This document shows, piece by piece, positions 48,493 through 60,600 of a stretch of 64,000 nt of DNA. The position numbers and the translations under genes were made by a program. Numbering within the stretch: position 1 is the stretch's first letter; each line of letters begins with the position of its first letter. This DNA comes from Mesoplasma photuris ATCC 49581 (lineage in GTDB: Bacteria; Bacillota_I; Bacilli_A; Mycoplasmatales; Mycoplasmataceae), in NCBI RefSeq assembly GCF_000702725.1, contig NZ_JNJI01000002.1, forward strand, positions 186,001-250,000, written 5' to 3'. The notes under the pieces are model-generated. The model saw only the letters and a list, made by a program, of their open reading frames with translations, ran no database searches and had not been told where the DNA came from.

Positions 48493-49214
48493 TGAGAGTT
48501 TTAAACGAAATCTTAGGGTATAAAGATATTAAAATATACCAAGATAGCGAAATGTTCAATTTTACATTAGATAGTATATTACTAGCTAGATTTGCAAATT
48601 TAAGTAATAAGAGAAAACTGATCGCTGACTTTGGAACAAACAACGCAGTTGTACCCATTGTGATGAGCAGATATACAAAAGGTAAAATTATTGGTGTTGA
48701 AATACAAGAAAAAGCCGTTGAACTTGCCAAAGAAAACGTTGCACTAAACAATTTAAGTGATCAAATTGAAATTGAACATTCTGACATTAAAGAATTTTCA
48801 AAAATTAATCACGACAAATTCGATTTAATCGTATGTAATCCACCATTTTTTAAAACCGATGGAAATCCAAAATATAAAGAAATAAGTCAAGAGGTTGTTA
48901 ATGCTAGACACGAAACACTAATCACGTTAGAAGAAATTGTTTCAAGTGCTGCACTTGCTTTAAAAAATGGTGGTGTATTAACGATGGTTCATAGAGCTGA
49001 TCGTATTGGAGAAATAATTCATCAATTTACAATAAATAAAATAGTTCCGAAAAGAATGCAATTTGTTCATTCAAAAATAAATCAAGAAGCAAAAACTGTT
49101 CTGATTGATGGAGTTTTAAATGGAAATGAAGGTATGCAAATTTTAGAACCATTAATTGCACACAATTCTGATGAAACTTACACAAATGAATTATTAAATT
49201 ACTTTAAAGATTAG
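48492..49214 (+). CDS. tRNA1(Val) adenine(37)-N6-methyltransferase (TrmN6/YabB-like)
   Basis: A 240-residue SAM-dependent methyltransferase. The SAM site is IADFGTNNAVVPIVMS with IIGVEIQEKAVELA, and the catalytic NPPF motif is DLIVCNPPFFKTDGN, typical of N6-adenine methylation. Neighbouring the holB/tmk genes, as YabB does in Bacillus, supports TrmN6. The ATG overlaps the holB stop (TAATG). The normal DxGxG glycine pair reads FGTNN, a slight departure. Confidence 0.88.
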   Translation: MRVLNEILGYKDIKIYQDSEMFNFTLDSILLARFANLSNKRKLIADFGTNNAVVPIVMSRYTKGKIIGVEIQEKAVELAKENVALNNLSDQIEIEHSDIKEFSKINHDKFDLIVCNPPFFKTDGNPKYKEISQEVVNARHETLITLEEIVSSAALALKNGGVLTMVHRADRIGEIIHQFTINKIVPKRMQFVHSKINQEAKTVLIDGVLNGNEGMQILEPLIAHNSDETYTNELLNYFKD

Positions 49215-49222
49215 AGGTATAT

Positions 49223-50422
49223 ATGTTTAAGATTAATCAAAACGAAAAATATATCGTAGCTGTTTCTGGTGGTCCCGACAGTATTTTTCTTTTGAGTAAT
49301 TTGTTAAAACAAAATATTAAAAATATTGTGGTTTGTCATGTTAATTATAATTTTAGATCAAATTCAGATTTTGATCAGAAAATTGTAGAAAAAATTTGTA
49401 ACATGAATAAAATTGAATATTATATAAAAACAATAGATAAAAATATTTATAAAAATTTTGAATCTAAAAATTTTGAAAAATGAGCAAGAGAAATTAGATA
49501 CAATTTTTTTAAAGAAATTTCAGATCAAACTGGAATTAAAAATGTTTTGGTTGGTCATAATTTGAACGATCACATTGAAACATACATCATGCAAAAACAA
49601 CGTCAAAATAACGTTAATTATTATGGTATTCAAAAGATCTCTAAAAATGATGACGAACTTATAATTATTAGACCAATGTTAAATATAAAAAAAAGTGAAA
49701 TTATTAAATACTTAAATGATAATAATATTAAGTATGCAATTGATGAAACCAATTCTGATTTAAAATACACAAGAAATCAAATCAGAAATAAATTACGCGA
49801 AACTGATTTTGAAAAATATTTAGCACAAATCAACGAAGATAATTTATTAAATGATCAAATTAAAAATGAAGTAAATTTTTATGTAACTAATAACATGTCT
49901 GCTGATCATCTTAAAATTGGAAATGATCTAAATAAAAAACCAAAAGAATTTATTAAAAGAGTAATTATTAAATTTGCTAATGAACTTAAATTACAAAAAT
50001 TATTAATTGATAAAAAGTCTAGTTTAATTGGTGAAATTTCTCAAAGAATTATCAAGAGCGATAAAACTTTTTGAGAAATTAATTTAGGAGAAACATCAAT
50101 TGTTAAAGATTTTGATGTGATTTATTTTATAAAAAATAATGATATGATTTCAAAAACTTTTGAAATAAATTCTGATCAAGAATTATATAAAGTTGAAGAG
50201 TTTATAAATTGATTACAGTTACTTAATGCCATCAAAAAAGATGGATCAAACTACCCTTATATAATCTCTAATGATTTCAAAAATTATAAACAAACAACCA
50301 GAATTGGCAATAAAAAAACAAACAGATATTTAATTGAAAATAAAGTTATGTACAAATCAAGATTTTACAATGGTGTTGTATGACAGAAAAAAGCTTGCGT
50401 GCTTTTAAATAAAATAAGATAA
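49223..50422 (+). CDS. tilS: tRNA(Ile)-lysidine synthetase
   Basis: A 399-residue N-type ATP pyrophosphatase that adds lysine to C34 of tRNA-Ile(CAU), switching its codon from AUG to AUA. The PP-loop is VAVSGGPDSIFLL, with later VGHNLNDHIETYIMQK and KYTRNQIRNKLR, the latter typical of TilS. The C-terminal domain of about 120 residues is divergent but contains KKTNRYLIENKVMYKSR. It is the last gene of the dnaX string and precedes ftsH, the common tilS-ftsH order. Confidence 0.92.
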
Positions 50423-50487
50423 CCACTAATTGTAAAGAGTTAAAATGTGGTATTATTAATTATATTTATAAATAGAGGAGACAGTAG

Positions 50488-52395
50488 ATGAAAAAGAAAA
50501 AATCAACTCTTTGATTCTGATTAATTTTATTGCTTGTTATAGCAATTCTTGCAATTGTTATAACAACTACAATGAATGGTACTAATGAAGTAATTTCGTT
50601 CCAAGAATTTTTAGAATTATTAAAAGAAGGACGTATTCAAGAGAGTAATGTAATTGTTAAATATTCAGCCTTTAATACGGCTATTATCGAAGGATATTTT
50701 GATAATGGTAATGGATTACAGCAATTCATAGTACATACCTCACAAAACTTAGTTAATGATTCAGGTATTTTAGATCAACTAAATATCGTTGCTTACCAAG
50801 GTTCTGCAACAGCATCAATCATTGCCTCATTAATGCCTATGGTATTAATGATTGCATTATGAGTTGGAATTTTCTGATTCATGTCTAAACAAGGTGGTGG
50901 AATTGGTGGAGGTCAAAATCCATTTAGTATGGGTAAAAACAGAGCTCGCCAAACTAAATCAGATGTTAAATTTGCTAATGTTGCTGGTATTGAAGAAGAA
51001 AAAACAGAGTTAGTTGAGTTAGTTGACTACTTAAAAAATCCTCAGAAATATGCTGCTGCTGGTGCTAGAGCACCAAAAGGTGTATTAATGGAAGGTCCAC
51101 CAGGAACTGGTAAAACTTTACTTGCTAAAGCTGTTGCTGGTGAAGCTGGAGTTTCATTCTTCTCAATTGCTGGATCAGAATTTGAAGAAATGTTCGTTGG
51201 AGTTGGTGCTAGTCGTGTTCGTGAAATGTTCACTGATGCCAAAAAAGCTGCTCCTGCAATTATTTTCATCGATGAAATTGATGCAGTTGGTCGTAAACGT
51301 AATAATGGAATGGGTCAAAGTGGTAATGAACAAACATTAAACCAATTATTAGTTGAAATGGATGGTTTCGGAACAAACTCTGGAATCATTGTTATGGCAG
51401 CTACTAACCGTGCTGACGTATTAGATCCAGCTTTATTAAGACCTGGTCGTTTTGATAGAGTTATCCAAGTTTCTTTACCAGATATCAAAGAACGTAAAGC
51501 TATTTTAGAATTACATGCTAAAGGTAAAAAAATTGATGAATCTGTTAGCTGACATAGAGTTGCTGAAAGAACTCCTGGTTTCTCAGGTGCTCAATTAGAA
51601 AACGTTTTAAATGAAGCAGCTATCTTAATGGTTCGTGAAGGTAGAGATATCATTACAATTAAAGAAATTGATGAAGCTATTGATCGTGTAGTTGGTGGAC
51701 CAGCTAAAAAATCAAGAGCTATGACATTACAAGATAAAGATGTTGTTTCTTACCACGAATCAGGACATGCTTTAATTGGTCTTAAATTAGAAAGTGCTTC
51801 TAAAGTACAAAAAGTTACAATTATCCCAAGGGGTAATGCTGGTGGTTATACAATTATGACTCCTAAAGATGAAACTATATTCTCATCAAAACAAGACTTA
51901 TTAGCAACAATTGCTGGATACATGGGTGGACGTGCAGCTGAAGAAATTATGTTTGGTAAAGACAAAGTAACTACTGGTGCTCACGATGACTTGGATAAAG
52001 CAACAAATATTGCTAGAAGAATGGTTGTTCAATTTGGTATGTCTGAATTAGGTATGACTAAATATCTAACAATGGCAGAAGAATCATATGGTAAAATCGA
52101 AGGAACCTATTCAGATGCTACTGCTGAAAAAATTGATTTAGAGATTGAAAAAATCTTAAATGAATCTTATGAAATAGCATTAAAAATCATTAAAGAAAAC
52201 ATGAATACTTTAGAATTACTTGCAGTATCTTTAAAAACTTTAGAAACAATTACAGCTGAGCAAATTGATTACATTAATAAAGAAAACAAATTGCCAGAAG
52301 AAGTTTTAAGAGAAAAAGAAAAATACGAAGAAGAACAAAGTAAAATTGATGCTGGTGAAATCATTGATTTATCTTTAGATGATTCTGAAGATTAG
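50488..52395 (+). CDS. ftsH: ATP-dependent zinc metalloprotease FtsH
   Basis: A 635-residue membrane-bound AAA+ protease that removes faulty membrane and some soluble proteins. An N-terminal membrane helix ([18 protein letters not shown]), a roughly 90-residue external domain and a second helix come first. The AAA domain has [29 protein letters not shown] and [19 protein letters not shown]; the zinc site is [11 protein letters not shown] with a distal Asp in DDLDKAT. AGAGGAGA precedes the ATG. The C-terminal 60 residues are acidic. Confidence 0.97.
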
Positions 52396-52408
52396 AATTT
52401 AATAACAA

Positions 52409-52440
52409 AATGACGAAGCGTAATAGTTTCGTTATTTTTA
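52409..52440 (+). terminator. Intrinsic terminator of ftsH
   Basis: Stem AATGACGAA / TTCGTTATT (one G-T pair) with a 10-nt loop, then T residues. Confidence 0.65.
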
Positions 52441-52452
52441 TAGGAGAAAAAC

Positions 52453-53304
52453 ATGGATATGAGAATTAGAGGGATTAGTAGTTCCCACAATGCAAAAATT
52501 TCAATCGTTGATATTACCGAATCAATGATTGAAATTACTAAACTACAAAACACAAATCCATTAGTAACTGTTGCTCTATCAAGATTTACTGCTGCAAATT
52601 GTTTAGTAGCTATGGAATTGAAAAACAGCGAAAGAATGACAACTAACCTAATTTCTGAAGACGGTTTAGTTAAAAAAATGATTGCAGAATTTCAGGATGA
52701 TAATTTAAGAGCTTTTGCACAAAATAGAGATTTTGATTGTACAAATATTACATCTAATCCAATTAAAGCGACTGTTGGTGAGTGCGGAAACTTAATTGTT
52801 AAACAAGATCTACATATGAGAGATCCTTATATATCACACGTTGATTTAATAAATGGATCAATAGATAAGACGTTCATGAACTACTTTAAAAGTTCTAATC
52901 AAGTTAAATCTTTTATTAAAACCACAGCGATTTTAGATGATGAATTAAATATTAAAAAAGTTGTTGGTATACTTGTACAGTTACTACCAACTCACACAAA
53001 TAAAGATATTGATTATCTTGAAGAAAAAATGGGAAATAGCAATCACGTTGCAGAAGTATTAACTAAATCAACAAACTATGCATCTTTAATTGTTGAAATT
53101 ATTGAGGATGCGATCATTTTAGAACAACGTGAACTTAAATTTGCTTGCACATGTTCAGAAGAAAAAGTGATTGATTCAATTAAATTACTTGGTGAAATTG
53201 AATTACAATCAATCATTGATTCCGAAGAAACAATTAATGTTGTTTGCGAATTTTGCAACCGCGAATTTAGCCTAACATCAGAAAAAATTAAAGAACTTAT
53301 TTAA
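52453..53304 (+). CDS. hslO: Redox-regulated chaperone Hsp33
   Basis: A 283-residue holdase that is switched on by oxidation. The zinc-binding C-terminus has FACTCSEEK (CxC) and VVCEFCNREF (CxxC), the four-Cys redox switch. The N-terminal core has RFTAANCLVAMELK and VGECGNLIVKQDL. It lies after ftsH, as in Bacillus (ftsH-hslO order). With the two azoreductases it forms part of the oxidant defence seen in this window. Confidence 0.94.
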   Translation: MDMRIRGISSSHNAKISIVDITESMIEITKLQNTNPLVTVALSRFTAANCLVAMELKNSERMTTNLISEDGLVKKMIAEFQDDNLRAFAQNRDFDCTNITSNPIKATVGECGNLIVKQDLHMRDPYISHVDLINGSIDKTFMNYFKSSNQVKSFIKTTAILDDELNIKKVVGILVQLLPTHTNKDIDYLEEKMGNSNHVAEVLTKSTNYASLIVEIIEDAIILEQRELKFACTCSEEKVIDSIKLLGEIELQSIIDSEETINVVCEFCNREFSLTSEKIKELI

Positions 53305-53370
53305 TAATCAAACTTTTTTTAAAAATGATAAAATAAAATAGACATTGTTAATAGAAATATAGGAGATACT

Positions 53371-54579
53371 ATGGCAGAAAATAAAAACAACACTGGAACA
53401 GCAAAAATTCAAATTAAAAAAACAGTCAAAGTTACAGCTTTAAATGGTGCAGAAATTAAACCTAAAAAAGATGAAAAAATTGTTGATGAAAAAATTGAAA
53501 TTGTAGCACCAGAAGCAGAAGTAATATCTAATGTTGATAAGTCAGCTAAAAAAGAAGTTTCAACTAATGAAGTTTCTAAAAAAACAGTTCAAACAACCGA
53601 ATCTAAAAAAGTTTCTGAATCTAAAAAAGAATCAAAAATTAAAGAATCTACAAAACCTAAAAAAGAATCTAGAAACAAGGAAGATTTCGATGTTTATGAT
53701 GAAAACCGTGAATACATCGTTGTTGAAGATACTGAAAAATACGAAGAAGGAATTAAAGGCGTAAAACAAAAAATGAAACGCCAAAAGCAACTTACTTCAA
53801 AATACTCAAAAGACATTTTAGAAGGTAAAATTATTACTACTGAAAACTATAAACCAGAAGTTTCAAAACATGTAATTGAATTAAAAAATGTTAAAAAATC
53901 ATATGTTAATGGTGATTTAGAAACAGCTGTTTTAAAAGGTATTGATATTAAATTAGAGCAAGGTGATTTCATTGTTATTCTTGGACCATCTGGATCAGGT
54001 AAAACAACATTCTTGAACATCATTTCAGGATTAGACAAATCAACTATAGGAGATGTATTTGTTTTAGGTTCAAATCTTTCATTATTAAAAGATTCACACT
54101 TAACAAAATTCCGTAGAAGAAACGTTGGATTTATTTTCCAACAATATAACCTATTAACAAACTTAACTGCTAAAGAAAATGCTGAAGTTGGAGAAAACCT
54201 TTCTTCAGATAAAGACTCTGGAATGACAATTGATGAAATCTTTGAAACAATCGGTATGGAAGAACAAAAAAATAAATATCCACACCAAATGTCAGGGGGA
54301 CAACAACAACGTGTTTCTATTGCACGTGCGTTAGCTAAAAACCCAAACATTTTATTCGCCGATGAACCAACTGGTGCTCTTGATGAAGAAATGGGAAGAA
54401 AAGTATTAGAAATCTTAGTTAAAGTTAATAGAGAATACAAAACAACAGTTGTTGTTGTTACTCACAACCCAAACATCGCTACAATCGCTAATACAGTTAT
54501 TCATATTAAAAACGGATTAATTGATCAATTACAACACAATGCAAATCCAGCTGATCCTTCAACAATTGACTGATCATAA
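53371..54579 (+). CDS. MacB/LolD-type ABC transporter ATP-binding protein with long charged N-terminal extension
   Basis: A 402-residue protein. Residues 1-165 are Lys/Glu-rich and low in complexity, with repeated KKESK-like motifs, probably disordered or coiled coil. The ABC ATPase follows: Walker A LGPSGSGKTTF (about 205), VGFIFQQYNLLTNLTAKENA, signature MSGGQQQRVSIARAL and Walker B ILFADEPTGALDEE, exactly the LolD/MacB type that pairs with FtsX-like permeases. The likely partner is the giant permease at 57699-63098, three genes away. Mechanotransmission or lipoprotein/peptide export is inferred. Confidence 0.9.
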
Positions 54580-54585
54580 TGATTT

Positions 54586-54607
54586 AAAACGACTTAGGTC
54601 GTTTTTT
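54586..54607 (+). terminator. Intrinsic terminator of the ABC ATPase gene
   Basis: Stem AAAACGAC / GTCGTTTT with loop TTAG and T tract. Confidence 0.85.
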
Positions 54608-54669
54608 ATTTAGACATTATGATAAATAACCAATTTAATATAAAATATTAAAAGTTATAGGAGGTTTTT

Positions 54670-54984
54670 ATGCCGATATTTAAATTTAATGGAGTTAATC
54701 AAGAAAGAATTAATCTATATGCTGAAAAAATAAATGAAATTTCAAAACTAATTGTTGCTGACCCTAAAAACATTATGTTTATTTGCGAAAACACAATCGT
54801 TCTTCCAAACAATGGAAAAGACACACCAATTTTTATTACAATTGAATGAATGGCAAGACCCGATAAAGAACAGTTAATTGTCGATCATTTAAAAGACTTC
54901 TTTAAAGATGATTCAAACGCTGTTGGGGTATTTATTACTGAGATGAACGGTAAATGATATATGAAAGGTAATAAAATAGGATAA
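54670..54984 (+). CDS. DUF1904 family protein
   Basis: A 104-residue protein matching the DUF1904 pattern: begins MPIFKFNGVNQERINLYAEK with Pro after Met as in tautomerase-like proteins, then FICENTIVLPNNGKD and FITIEWMARPDKEQ, ending AVGVFITEMNGKWYMKGNK. The function is unknown; the N-terminal Pro raises the possibility of a tautomerase-fold enzyme. Its stop overlaps the dusB start (TAATG). AGGAGG lies before the ATG. Confidence 0.8.
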
Positions 54985-55973
54985 TGTTTAAAATAGGAAA
55001 CGTAGAAATTAAAGGACAAGTTATTCAAGGGCCAATGGCGGGAATATCTAACGAACCATTTAGATTAATATCAAAACAACATGGGGCAGCTTTGGTGGTT
55101 GCAGAAATGGTTTCAATTGAAGGAATGGTTCACGATAATGATCGTACTTTTAGTATGTTAAGAGTAAGCGATGAAGAGCATCCTACGAGTATGCAAATAT
55201 TTGGAAATGATGTTGAAAACTTCATTACTGCTACTAAATGAATTGATAAAAATGTTAATTGCGACATCATCGATTTAAACATTGGTTGTCCAGCACCTAA
55301 AGTAGCTATTAAATCAGCATCAGGTTCAAGTTTATTAAAAACACCAGATTTAATCTTTGATATTGTAAAAGCGGTTGTGGCAAACACAAATAAGCCTGTT
55401 ACAGCCAAAATTAGACTAGGTTGAGATAAAGATAGTGTTAATGCTGTTGAAGTGGCAAGATTAATCGAAAAAGCGGGTGCTAGCGCTATTGCTGTTCATG
55501 GAAGAACAAGATCTGAATTTTATACAGGACATGCTGATTGAGAAAAGATCAAAGAAGTCGTTGAAGCTGTTAACATTCCAGTAATTGGTAATGGAGATGT
55601 TGTTGATGGACCTTCAGCAAAAGCGATGTTAGATTTAACAGGATGTGCTGCGGTGATGATTTCAAGAGCATGTCAAGGCAACCCGTGAATTTTTGAACAA
55701 GTGAACCATTATTTAGCAACAGGAACTGAATTAGCTAAACCATCATTTAAAGAATGAAGAGAAACTGTTTTAAAACATTTACATATGTTAGTTGATTTAA
55801 GAAGTGAAGAATGAGGAACTAAGGAATTCAGAAAACACTTAACTTGGTATTTAGATGTATTACCTAAAAGTAATGATATGAAAAGATTAAAAGATGAATC
55901 TAATCAAGTAGAAACAATTTTTGATGTAGAACAAGTTATTATAAAAGCTAAAGCGTTATGTGACCAAGCATAA
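54984..55973 (+). CDS. dusB: tRNA-dihydrouridine synthase
   Basis: A 329-residue FMN enzyme that reduces uridine in the tRNA D-loop. It has QGPMAGISNEPFRLI for flavin binding, the catalytic Cys in DLNIGCPAPKV (about residue 95), HGRTRSEFYTGHADW and NGDVVDGPSA. B-type is likely by order with lysS, which follows by 40 nt as in many Firmicutes. Coupled to the DUF1904 gene by TAATG. Confidence 0.94.
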
Positions 55974-56013
55974 AAAGTGCTAAAATAAAAAATATAAATA
56001 AGGAGAAATTAAT

Positions 56014-57519
<1,506 letters not shown>

Positions 57520-57539
57520 TTAAAAATCTAATAATTTTA

Positions 57540-57573
57540 AAAATCATCCAATAAATTATGGATGATTTTTTTT
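57540..57573 (+). terminator. Intrinsic terminator of lysS
   Basis: An 11-bp stem (AAAATCATCCA and complement) with an 8-nt loop and T tract. It isolates the following permease gene from upstream transcription. Confidence 0.85.
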
Positions 57574-57623
57574 GTCTAAATATTAGTCAAATATAGCTTT
57601 TTTTAATAAAAAACACCTTTCAC

Positions 57624-57660
57624 TTGACGGGGGGGGGGGGGGGTATATTAATAGTATCTT
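57624..57660 (+). promoter_or_regulatory. Candidate phase-variable promoter with a run of 15 G
   Basis: A good -35 box TTGACG (57624-57629) runs into an uninterrupted tract of 15 G (57629-57643), followed at once by TATATTAATAGTATC, in which TATTAA (57646-57651, spacer 16) or TATATT (57644-57649, spacer 14) can serve as -10. Gain or loss of G by slippage during replication would change the spacer and turn the promoter up or down. The ATG of the permease follows at 57699 with AGGGGAG upstream. G runs this long are not expected by chance in so AT-rich a genome. Confidence 0.65.
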
Positions 57661-57698
57661 AATAAATAGTTTTCTTAAAATAGGTAGGGGAGTTTTGC

Positions 57699-60600
57699 AT
57701 GAAATTAAATTGATTAATGTTTAAACAAGGTTTTAAAAGTATGTTTAAACAAAAAATACAATTTTTTGTAGTTATATTACTTACCTTTTTAGCCATCTTC
57801 TTTTTCACAACAACTAATGCGTTAACTATGAGATTGAATCAAGCATATGATAGAGTTGTTGCGAATTATGAAAAATTTGATTACACATACACAAGAAAAA
57901 CCGATGAAGGACAACTAAGTTCTTCTAATATGGCTTTTATTCCAATCTTAGACTTTGTTCCAGATCAAAATAATTACATATATGATGCTAAAACTGGCAA
58001 ACAAGGTTTTAGTTCTTTTAACTTATTGTTAACTAATCATTATGGTACTGAATATGACACATTTATAACAAAAACTTTTGAAAGTCAGGATTTTAAAGAT
58101 CTTATAGTTGGTGATTTTGATGGTACTTGAAATGATACTTCTCAAATTTTTAAATCATATTCGAGTTATTTTGTTTCAACAACAACATCTGAAAGTAGAT
58201 ATAATGGTAATTCTGCAATATTTGATTATTCAAAAGGAATAAATAATTTTGCAGAAGAAGCTCGTTATGGAACAGAAAACGCAAAAGTTTTTGCTGGTAG
58301 ATTAACCTTGCTTCTTTTTAATAATTTAAGAATTGAGTTATCAAATCCTTCTGATAACTTTAAAAAATCTCTTTTTTATAAAAACTGAATTAAAAATAAA
58401 TATCAATTAATTGAAAGTGCTTCTGACGGAAAATATGGTGTTATTGGGACAATTGATGATATATCTGATTATTCAAAAGGAAATTATAATGAAATTGAAA
58501 CATATACTTTAAATGCATTAGAATCAGTTTCATATTTTGTTATCGAAGAAATGAAAAACTTTTTTGTATCAGGTTTTAATCAAAATATGAAAGAAGTCAC
58601 AGATCCATTAAAGAATAAATCAAAGATGACTGATAAAGAAAAAATTGAAATATTTTTAGAACAATATAACACAGCTGCTCAAAAAAACCACACAACCAAA
58701 TTATATGAGGTTTCTTACAACGGTAAAGGAAATCAAAGAGGTGTCACAGCTAATGTGATAAAAGATAACAATAAATTATTTTATGAATATTTAACAGGAT
58801 TGCCTTTTGATGACGGAAAACCAACCAATAGTAATTTTATTGTCAAATCATCTGAAAATTCTGAAAAATATTTATTTAACGGATCAACTTCTGAAATTAA
58901 AGATTATAAAAAGACTAACAACCCAATCGCTGATGGATTACGTGGAGTTGCAAATCCAATTCTTAGAGAAGAATCTTGAAACCAAGAAATTCCCTTGGCA
59001 GGTCTAAAAAGCAACAATAGAACAAATGCACTAGAAAAACTGGGAGTAGGTCAAAAATATGAGTCAGAATTTAATGGTAAAAAATATAATTATGAAGAAC
59101 GAGATTATTTAAGTAAAAGTATATATTCGATGGATATGATGCACCAAGAAATGGCAGCTGATCAAGCAGGTCTTGAAATTTTAGCTCGTGAAGAAGCTTT
59201 TATGTATGATAAAAACTCAAAAACTAATTTTCGCTTTGTAATCATTGATGATAAAGAAAAATTTAATTATGAAATCATGGCAGGATTACCAGCCATGGCA
59301 TCAAATGAAGTTGTTATTTCGCAACAATTCGCTTTCAAAAATGGATACTCAGTTGGGGATAGAATAAAAATTGGAAATTTATATTTTCTTATTTCCGGAT
59401 TTGGTGCTGACGCATTAACATATTATCCAATGGTTGATCCTGAAATTGCAGTATCAGATATTAAAAACTCAGTTATTGTTTATTCTCCAAAATCAGTTTT
59501 AAAAAATATTATGGATGCTGGTAATGAAAAAGATATTACATTCTCAACCATGTTTTTCCTAAATGATAAAGATAGTTCAGCTTCTGAAGAAGAAACAAAT
59601 TTTAAATCTTTAAAATTTGAAGCACTTTTACAAAACGATAAAAGTAAATTACAAAAATTATATATGTTAGGAAATTATGAGGATAGTTCAGAATTTAAAG
59701 ATTTCAAAGGAATTAACAAAATTAAAGATTTTGAAGAAACAAACTTTAATCTAAATTGAACACTTCAACCAACTATTATAAATGTTGTTACAATAATCTC
59801 CTTAGTTACTTCAATTTTTATTTTAATAATGGCATTTACAACGATTGTTTTTGCGATTAAAAAATCAATTGATAATAATTCAAACCAAATTGCTTATCTG
59901 AAATCAATGGGTACAAATTCTTATAAAATTTCATTATCTTATTTAGGGTATGCAATAATTATAGGACTTATCGTCATTCCAATCGCTTGAGTTGGAGGAG
60001 GCTTATTTCAGGAAGTTTTATCTAAAATATTTTCAACATATTTCTCTTCAACACTTTATGAGTTTGTTTTTGAACCGAAAGTTATAATTTTATTACTAGT
60101 ATTGATTGGTGGTGGAGTACTACTATTTTCATATTTGATTGCATTGTATTTAACAAGTCGAAGTATAGTAAAAATTAAAAATCCAACAAGTAGATTTTCT
60201 AATTTTAAAAAAATAAAATTACAGGCAAAATTTATAGCAAGACTATCGTTCTCATTTAAGTTCCCTGTAAAATTAGCAACTAGAGGTTGGAAGCAGATTT
60301 TTATGATAACTGGTGTAACGTTTATTTCAACGGTTGTCATAAGTATTTCCGCAGCCCTTCCATCAGTTTTAGATGTTTATATCAAAAATGCTACTAAGTA
60401 TTTTAATTACCAAAATACATATACAATGAATCAACCGATTGTAAACTTACCAACTTCTAGACCTTCATTAAATTCTTGAGAAGGATTACCAACAACAGAA
60501 AACATTTATATTGATCCAATAAAATATATTGAAGGGTTTGATGAAAATGGAGATCTAATAAGTTCTTTTAAAGAAGCTACTGATATCTATTTTAATAACA

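Noticed and set aside
53847-54440. 197-codon minus-strand frame within the ABC ATPase gene
   Set aside because: It lies opposite conserved Walker A, signature and Walker B sequence, which explains the open frame; no ribosome site or promoter.
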